Assembly (NCBI GenBank): GCA_033060915.1
Contig: CM065397.1
Span: forward strand, 32,152,001 to 32,216,000
Direction of reading: 5' to 3'
Source: Euryodendron excelsum
Lineage: Eukaryota > Streptophyta > Magnoliopsida > Ericales > Pentaphylacaceae
Length of the DNA stretch: 64,000 nt
Position 1 is the stretch's first letter; every line of letters starts with the position of its first letter. Shown here piece by piece: positions 57,257-64,000 of this stretch. The notes under the pieces were generated by a model, which saw nothing but the letters and a program-made list of their open reading frames with translations, had not been told where the DNA came from and ran no database searches. The position numbers were made by a program, and so were the translations under genes.

Positions 57257-58381
57257 TTTACAAGGTTTACCGACATTATTAATGGCTTAAAGTCTCTTGA
57301 AAAAGTTTATCCTAACAATGAACAGGTTAGGAAGATTCTAAAATCATTGCCAAAAACTTGGAAAGTTAAGGTCACTACAATTCAAGATGCTAAGGATCTC
57401 AAGACATTGCCTCTCGGAGAACTCTTGGGCTCTCTCATGACATATGAGCTCACTCAAAAACAACATGCCTAAGAAGATGAAGACAAGCGATGAGGATAAT
57501 GAAGACATTGCTCTTATCACAAGAAAATTCAAAAGGTTCGTGAAGAGGAAATGGAAAAGTGGAAAGAAGTAAGAAGCTAAGGGAGATTCTAGCAAAGAAT
57601 CAACCATAATATGCTTTGAATGCAAGAATCTAGGCCATATAAGAGCTGACTACCCCATGCTAAAAAAAAAAAAAAAAAGGAAGGAAAGATAGAGGAAGAA
57701 AGGCAATGGTTGCTATCACTTGGAGTGATGATGAGGAATTTGCCTCTGAAGAGGAAACCAAACCTCAAGAAGTAACTAATTTATGTCTCATGGCTCATGA
57801 AAAAGAAAGTGAGATATCATCTCCTAATCCTTCACAATTTACATTCAATGAACTACAAGATGCATTTGATGATTTGATGATTGAATTTAAAAAGATAGGA
57901 ATAAAAAATAATCTTCTCAAAAAGATGGTCTCTACACTAACCGAAGAAAATGAGGTTTTACAAAAAAAAAATAAGGAATTAAAAAAAAGGAATATGCTTT
58001 TTGAAAGAAGAAGTTAAGAAAAGTTCTATTTCAAAGAATTTCACTCTTTCAAAAGAAAAGGTTGAAGAAAATCATGTTTTGAAAGAAAAAGTTAAACACT
58101 TAGAAATATCTTTTTTTCGATATGTAAATGGAAAAGAAAAATTGGATGCTATTCTTGGAAAACAAAAATACTCTCTTGATAAAGCTAGACTTGATTTTAA
58201 TCCCTTTAAAAGGAGAAAGTTTTCAAAAACCAGCTTTATCTCCTCTACAGGAAAATCACAGATTTCATGTTTTTATTGCCAAAAAGTAGGACACATTACC
58301 ACTAGATGTTATGTCATGCAAAAATCATATGCTCCTAATAATGCATGGGCTCCAAGAAGGCCATTAAGAACTAACCCCTAA
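57252..58381 (+). pseudogene. Copia gag, C-terminal part with two CCHC knuckles
   Basis: Capsid wording resumes (FTRFTDIINGLKSLEK, VRKILKSLPKTWKVKVT). After a frameshift near 57470 comes a first knuckle at 57612-57653, CFECKNLGHIRADY, in which the last Cys is a Tyr. An acidic stretch and a coiled-coil region follow, with a shift near 58000. The second knuckle, CFYCQKVGHITTRC (58268-58309), is complete. Two knuckles and a long charged linker fit SIRE-type Gag. Confidence 0.8.
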
Positions 58382-58439
58382 GGACCCAAGATGGTTTAGA
58401 TACCTAAGGCCAAGTGAACTATTTTGTAGGTGTATCTTC

Positions 58440-59375
58440 AAGCTAAATGCAAGGACCATTGATACTTGGATAATGGATGCTCAAGACACATGACGGAAAA
58501 TGAAACTCAATTCACTTCTCTCTCACCAAAGGATGGAGGATTTGTCACGTTTGGAGACAATAGCAAAGAGAAGATCATTGGTATAAGTAGTATTGGTAAG
58601 AATTCTTCTACTTCTATTGAGAATATTTTACTTGTTAAAAGACTCAAACACAATCTTTTGAGCATAAGTCAATTATTTAACAAGAGATGCAAGGTTGTAT
58701 TTGAATCTTCAAAATGTGATGTAGTTGATATCAATAGTAACAAGACAATTCTCACTGCGCATAGGCAAGGTAATATATATATATCTTTGATCTAAATGAT
58801 TTATCTCTTTGCAAAGTTAAGTGCCTTACTACTATGAATGATGATAAAAGTTGGTTGTGGCATAGAAGACTTGGCCACATTAGCATGAGCAAATGTTCAA
58901 AGATTTCTAAAAATGATTTGGTCAAAGGTCTTTTTAAAATCAAATTTGATAAAAATAGAGTTTGTGATGCTTGTCAAATGGGAAAATAAACTCGTATCTC
59001 TTTAAATATATAAATATGCTGACCACTTCCAGGCCATTACAACTATTGCATATGGACTTATTTAGACCAACTAGGACTTTAAGTCTTGGTGGAAAACAAT
59101 ATGCACTTGTTATTTTTTATGACTACTCTAGATTTACATGGACATTCTTCTTGGCTCACAATGATGAAACAATTATTTTCTTTACAAAGTATTGCAAAAA
59201 GGTTCAAAATGAGGAATGTTTTACAATAACTTCTATAAAGACTGATCATGGTGGAAAATTTGATTACAATTCTTTTAAAATATTTTGTAATGAAAATGGT
59301 TTTGATCACAATTTTCAGCTCCTAAAACACCTTAACAAAATAGGATTGTTGAGAGGAAAAATAGAATTTTGAAAG
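58440..59375 (+). pseudogene. Copia protease, GAG-pre-integrase and integrase core, broken
   Basis: The protease region begins LDNGCSRHMT at 58464, where the usual D-S/T-G active-site triad reads D-N-G. KRLKHNLLSISQL follows. The pre-integrase HHCC module shows WHRRLGHIS and CDACQMGK, then a stop at about 58987. The integrase has LLHMDLF, GKQYALVIFYDYSRFTW and IKTDHGGKFD, but the frame is lost before the catalytic Glu region. Several stops and shifts follow up to 59600. Confidence 0.8.
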
Positions 59376-59599
59376 AAATAAAAAGAACCATGCTTTGTGA
59401 AAATGGATTGCCAAAGTATTTTTAGGCTGAGGTTATCAATACGGCCTGTTATGTTTTAACTAAAGTTTTGTTTAGAAAGTTTTTGTTTAGAAAGTTTTTA
59501 AACAAACCCTATATGAGCTTTGGAAAGAAAAGAAATCAAATGTTTCATACTTTAGAGCCTTTTGGTGTAAATACTTTATTTGAATAACAATAAAGACAA

Positions 59600-61541
59600 T
59601 CTTGGTAAATTCGCTGCAAAATCTGATGAGTGTATTTCTTGGATATTCAACACATAGTAAGGCATATAGAGTCTATAATAAGAGGACTCTAGCGGTTGAA
59701 GAATCAATCTATATCACTTTTGATGAACATAACTCTCCATCTAGAAATGTTATGAGTGATGACATAGATGAAGTGGAGCAAGACCTAGATAAGTTGAACA
59801 TCAATCCAAACTTAAATAAAAACTCACAAAAGGAGAAAGAAGTACAAGTAGCCTCATCAAACCAATAAGATGTTAATGAAGGTCTACCTAAGGAGTGAAA
59901 ATTTGTGTATAATCATCCAATTGAGCAAATCCTAGGTGATCCTTCACAAGGGGTAAGAACTAGATCTGCTCTTCGACATATATGTACTAATCTTGTATTT
60001 TTATCTCAAATAGAACCAAAGTGTTTTCAAGATGTTGAAAATGATGAGTTTTGGATAAATACTATGCAAGAGGAATTGAACCAATTTGAAAGGAATGAGA
60101 TATGACACCTTGTTCCTAAGCCTAATGATTATCCTGTTATTGGAACTAAATGGGTCTTTAGAAATAAAATAGACGAATCTGGAATTGTTGTGAGGAATAA
60201 GACAAGACTTATTGCTCAAGGATATAGCCAAGACGAAGGCAATGATTTTGATAAAACTTATGCTCCGGTAGCTAGATTGGAAGCCATTAGAATATTGCTT
60301 GCATTTTCATGTCTTAAGAACTTCAAACTTTATCAAATAAATGTCAAGAGTGCATTTCTAAATGGCTTCATCACTGAAGAAGTATATGTTGAGCAACCTC
60401 TTGGATTTGACAATCGAAAGTTTCCTAATCATGTTTTTAAATTATCAAAAGCTTTATATGCTTTGAAGCAAGCCCCAAGGGCTTAGTATGAAAGATTAAA
60501 CAATTTCTTGATTGAAAATAATTTCTCAAGAGGAAAGATTGACATTACTCTTTTTATTAAGATTAGAAATAATGAAATGCTTTTGATACAAATATATATA
60601 GATGACATGATATTTGGTGTTACTAATGAGTTGCTTTGTAAGGAGTTTGCCAAATGTATGCAAGGAGAATTTGAGATGAGTATGATGAGAGAACTCAATT
60701 ACTTTCTCAGTCTTCAAATCAAGCAATCAAAGGAAGGTATTTTTATCAACCAAGTCAAATATATCAAGGATTTAATAAAACAGTTTGGCATAGAAGATGC
60801 AAAGCCTATAGGCACTTCAATGAGTACTTCAACAAAATTGGACAACAATGAGAAAGGTAAATCGGTAGATACTAAATTTTATAGAAGCATGATAGATTCT
60901 TTGTAATACTTAACTGCTAGTAGGCCTAATATCATATTTAGTGTTTGTCTTTATGCAAGATTTCAATCTAATCCTAAAGAATCTTATGCGATTGCTATAA
61001 AGAGAATTTTTTGATATCTCAAGCACACACCTAACCTTGGATTATGGTATCCAAATGGCACATTTTTCAATTTAATTGGTTATGCTGACGCTGACTATAC
61101 GGGGAGTAGAGTTGATAGGAAGAGCACAAGTGACTCTTACCAACTCCTATGCAATATGCTTATGTCTTAGTTTAGTAAGAAACCAAACTCAGTTACTCTC
61201 TCCACAGCTGAGGCTGAATATATAGCAGCCGAAAGTTGTTGTGCTCAAATATTGTGGATTAAACATCAATTAGAAGACTATGGCATTACATTTGAACATA
61301 TGCCCATTAGGTGTGACAATATAAGTGCCATAAACTTGACTAAAAATCCTATTCAACACTCTCATACAAAATACATTGAGATTAAATATCATTTCATATG
61401 AGATTATGTGCAAAAAGGTGATATTGAATTTGATTTTGTGAGAACAAACATGCAATTGACTGACATTTTTACAAAATCATTAAGTGAGGATAGATTTTAC
61501 ATAATAAGAAGAGAATTGGGAATGAGTAGTCCTATATCTTG
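59600..61541 (+). pseudogene. Copia reverse transcriptase and RNase H, broken
   Basis: After an integrase tail (VFLGYSTHSKAYRVYN) and an acidic linker, the RT reads WINTMQEEL, GTKWVFRNK, DKTYAPVARLEAIRILLA, QINVKSAFLNG and KALYALKQAP. The catalytic box is YIDDM at about 60595. RNase H reads YADADYTGS, STAEAEYIA and CDNISAINLTKNPI. Internal stops are present near 60102, 60484, 60904, 61012, 61168 and 61399. Order RT-RNase H after integrase is the Copia arrangement. Confidence 0.85.
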
Positions 61542-61801
61542 ATCCTTGTTAAAATTGACTGACATTCATATTATTTGTGTTTTAAATATAATCAAATGTG
61601 TTGATTGTTTGTATGAAATGCATTTTGTGTTCTTACAATTCATTGCATGCTCATATTAGAGCACATTATCTTCTCAAGACAAGAAGTCGACCCCTGAGTT
61701 CATAGATGTTCAATCTGACACACTCTGTTTTAAGGTGTCGAACTTCAAAATCCTTTAGTGATGAGTATAATGAAAACACTCTCAAAAGGATGGGGTATAT
61801 T

Positions 61802-62467
61802 CTGAAAAATAACAAATAGACTCCTAAACCCACGAAGAAAACTTCTGAGGATGATGCTTCAAAGGAAAAGAATACAACTGAGAGTACCTCTAGGGCAAGG
61901 AGTGCTAAGAGAAATCTTATTCAAGACTTTGAAGAAAGTGAAGGGGATATGGCTGGGTTTATGGCACAAGTGATGGAATCTTTAGAGAATTTGAACAAGA
62001 AGGCAGACATTGTTACCACAAGAATGATGTTTATTGAAAGAAAAGTAAGAGAATTGAAGAAGGAAGTGAAGTTTTTATGAAAAGGAAAAGGAAAAATGGA
62101 AGAAGTTGAAAAGGAAGAAGATGAGGAAGGAGAGGAAGAAAACTTAGAAGAAGAAAATGATGGAAATGAAGCAATTAGAGAAGATGAAGAAGGTGAAAAA
62201 GAGGGTGAAGAAGGAGATGAAAAGGATAAAGGAGAAGGAAATAAAGAAGATAAAGGTGAAGATGGTGAAAAGGAAGACAATGCTAAAAAGGAAACTGGGG
62301 CAAAGGAACAATGCCAAGAAGATGACTCCTCTGCAACTGAATATGATGCCCCTATTCCCACTTCTGGTCACAAATATGGGTTGAGAGATAGGCCTGGAAA
62401 GAAATTCTCAAACACCATAGAAAACCCTCTTGTACTAACCCCATCTCCACTTCCTTCACCCAACTAA
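61802..62467 (+). pseudogene. SIRE-type extra ORF downstream of pol, acidic
   Basis: A frame beginning near 61802 encodes a Lys/Ser/Thr-rich part, a helical segment (MAGFMAQVMESLENLNKKAD, about 61949) and a stop at 62078-62080. From 62096 it continues as a very acidic Glu/Lys-rich region, then YGLRDRPGKKFSN and the stop at 62465-62467. SIRE-lineage elements often carry an extra ORF here, sometimes called envelope-like. No signal peptide or membrane segment is visible, so an envelope role is not supported. Confidence 0.6.
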
Positions 62468-63088
62468 GCTCACCCACTTTTGCTTTCCCTCTCGCTTTTT
62501 CTCTCTTGCATTTTTATTTTTGCATATTAGAAGGATAGTATGTCATCCTCAAAAGACAACATTTATACAATATTTTGTGAATTGCAGTTGTCTGACTTTT
62601 TGTAGTATTTTTGTGAATGAAATATAACTTTGTTGTCAATGCTTTGATGGATAAATGCGTGGATTATTGTCTTATTTATTATAGCAATTATCTTGTTTTA
62701 AGTTTTTTTTTTGTTATTGTACCTGTCTTTGTTATAAACATTTATTTCTCTTTTTGATGACTTGACAAAAAGGAGGAGAAGAACAATGAATATGAGAAAA
62801 ATGGTAAAGCATGTTTTTAGGGGCAAAAGATTGATAAAGTAGAATGGTTTATGAAAGAATGGTAATATACATTGTTTATAATCTTTAATTATGATTGCTC
62901 TAACAAAATTGCTACAAAATTGAGAATTGCTTTGATAAATTGATGAAGAACAAAAGAAAGGAATTGTTTTTTGGAACATCAATTGCATAACTACAAAAGA
63001 AAAGGGGAGCAATTCTCTGGAATGAAATCTCACTCTTCACTTATGTCATTTAGTCTTAAACTTATTTTGCAAAGGTTTTGTCATCATC
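62468..63088 (+). other. Copia 3' untranslated region
   Basis: No coding frame. AT-rich sequence between the extra ORF and the PPT. Confidence 0.5.
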
Positions 63089-63102
63089 AAAAAATGGGAG
63101 AT
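63089..63102 (+). other. Copia polypurine tract
   Basis: AAAAAATGGGAGAT lies directly before the 3' LTR start TGTTGACTCC. Confidence 0.7.
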
Positions 63103-64000
63103 TGTTGACTCCATGCCTTGATTTTGATGGTAATTAAACCTTGTGTTATCTTACTAATAATTTTAATTAGTGTGAAGAATAATAAGAAATAAGTCTTAGA
63201 CTTAAAATTGAGTAAATATCTAAGTATAATGCACAGCAAGCAAAGGATGAGTACTGAACCAAAATAGAAAAATAACACCTATTCAAAAATCAATCCAATA
63301 ATTTGAATTCGAAGAGATTGAAGGTGCTCAAGGAAGAAATCATCAAGTCTTGGGAAGATACATTGGAGACTCAAAAATGAGGTCTTGAAGGCATCAAAAG
63401 TTGTTCAAGTTTGATCAACAAGAAGAAGAATTCAACTATGGATGGACAATGAAGAGGAATGACATCTATTCAAATATCAATCTAATAAATTAATTTAGAA
63501 GAGATTGAATTAGTGTGTACTTCAATTGTCCTTAAAGGTTGACATTTCATGAGTTATTCAATTCTCATCTACTCTTCATAGAGAGTGTGTACTTCAATTG
63601 TATATTTCCTATATACTTGTGAGTTAGAGTTTGAGTGTTCTCTAGTTTAAGAAAAACACTTGCGTAAGTTTGAGAAATCTTGGACAAAATTCTTGAGACA
63701 TTGAAGCTTGAGTGTAAGCTTCAAGGAGAATGAGTTAGGCACTTCAACTAGTCTCCATCTTGTAATTGGATATTGCATAGTGGAAGAAGATTTCAAGGGG
63801 ATCTTGGGATGAGAATATAGACCACAAGTTATGGTTGAACCTCGGTAACTCTTGGTGTCTCATTTTGTGTTGTGTTTTCATTTCTTGCTTGATTATATTA
63901 TATTGCATAAACCTTGAATTATTGTTACATTTCTTAGATTAATTTTAATTAGTCTTAACTGTAATTAGTTTTGAAAAACTCAATTTACCCCCCCCTCTCT
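63103..64000 (+). repeat. Copia 3' LTR, cut by the window edge
   Basis: Homologous to 36249-37736, with about 570 bp of the middle missing (junction near 63510-63530). By comparison with the 5' copy, only about 25 bp remain beyond the edge. Confidence 0.85.

Larger units (their letters stand above)
36249..64000 (+). mobile_element. SIRE/Maximus-like Ty1/Copia retrotransposon, interrupted
   Basis: The 5' LTR (36249-37736), PBS, gag, protease, integrase, RT, RNase H, an extra downstream ORF, PPT and 3' LTR (63103 to beyond the window) occur in Copia order. LTR length, PBS (GATATCAGAGC) and an extra acidic ORF after pol point to the SIRE/Maximus lineage. The gag is split by the 19 kb Ogre-like element at 38241-57251; without it the element is about 8.8 kb. 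The preceding bases AGATG (36244-36248) would be the left target duplication. Many nonsense and frameshift changes make it inactive. Confidence 0.88.

Noticed and set aside
62096..62467. Acidic ORF considered as a nuclear host gene
   Set aside because: It lies between Copia RNase H and the Copia polypurine tract in the right frame and position for the element's extra ORF.

Overview
The window is nuclear DNA from a flowering plant, most likely a eudicot, but the species cannot be named from sequence alone. The evidence is a five-exon receptor-like cytoplasmic kinase gene, a canonical miR156 hairpin, a leucine-rich-repeat receptor-like protein relic, AT-rich intergenic DNA with many microsatellites, and plant-specific LTR retrotransposons (Tat/Ogre, SIRE/Maximus and Tekay/Del types). 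Only two loci look functional: the RIPK-like kinase (21891-24773, +) and MIR156 (about 33374-33720, +).

Layout. 1-2359: the 3' end of a Tat-type Ty3/Gypsy element with an antisense ORF of the 'putative gypsy type transposon' family and a 604 bp LTR. 3003-4285: a truncated Ogre-like LTR. 4866-9795: a 4.93 kb solo LTR of that family with a perfect ACCCT target duplication. 10080-11364: a Mutator-like element with long terminal inverted repeats. 12205-15141: a Tekay/Del-like LTR on the minus strand. 15.2-21.9 kb: intergenic, with a degenerate tandem array, a SINE-like head, a 285 bp tandem duplication and a 141 bp MITE. 21.9-24.8 kb: the kinase. 25.4-27.3 kb: an LRR receptor-like protein pseudogene (-). 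28-33.3 kb: intergenic. 33.37-33.72 kb: MIR156. 33.9-36.2 kb: short duplications, a MITE candidate, a second copy of the degenerate array and a LINE RNase H fragment.

36249 to the right edge is one SIRE/Maximus-like Ty1/Copia element (LTRs at 36249-37736 and 63103->64000). Its gag is split by a 19 kb Ogre-like Ty3/Gypsy element (38241-57251). The Ogre-like element has LTRs of 4.1 and 4.7 kb, a PBS, a damaged gag and no recognisable protease, RT, RNase H or integrase. Instead it carries an antisense gene with a plant mobile domain and an apparently intact GT-AG intron, a 198 bp higher-order tandem repeat, and a putative antisense promoter.

The strongest candidate for something undescribed is this antisense cassette. 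Three copies of a 19 bp dyad (GCGCATGTA-N-TACATGCGC type) followed by a TATA box point from the 3' end of the element towards the antisense gene. The same dyad occurs as a pair just upstream of the TATA box in every full LTR of the family here. The sense and antisense transcription units may therefore share one cis-regulatory code. The LTRs also carry tandem 47 bp hairpin units, 209 bp units centred on a second dyad, and CCTAGGTTAAC-type arrays. All coordinates and alignments were made by eye; no searches were run.
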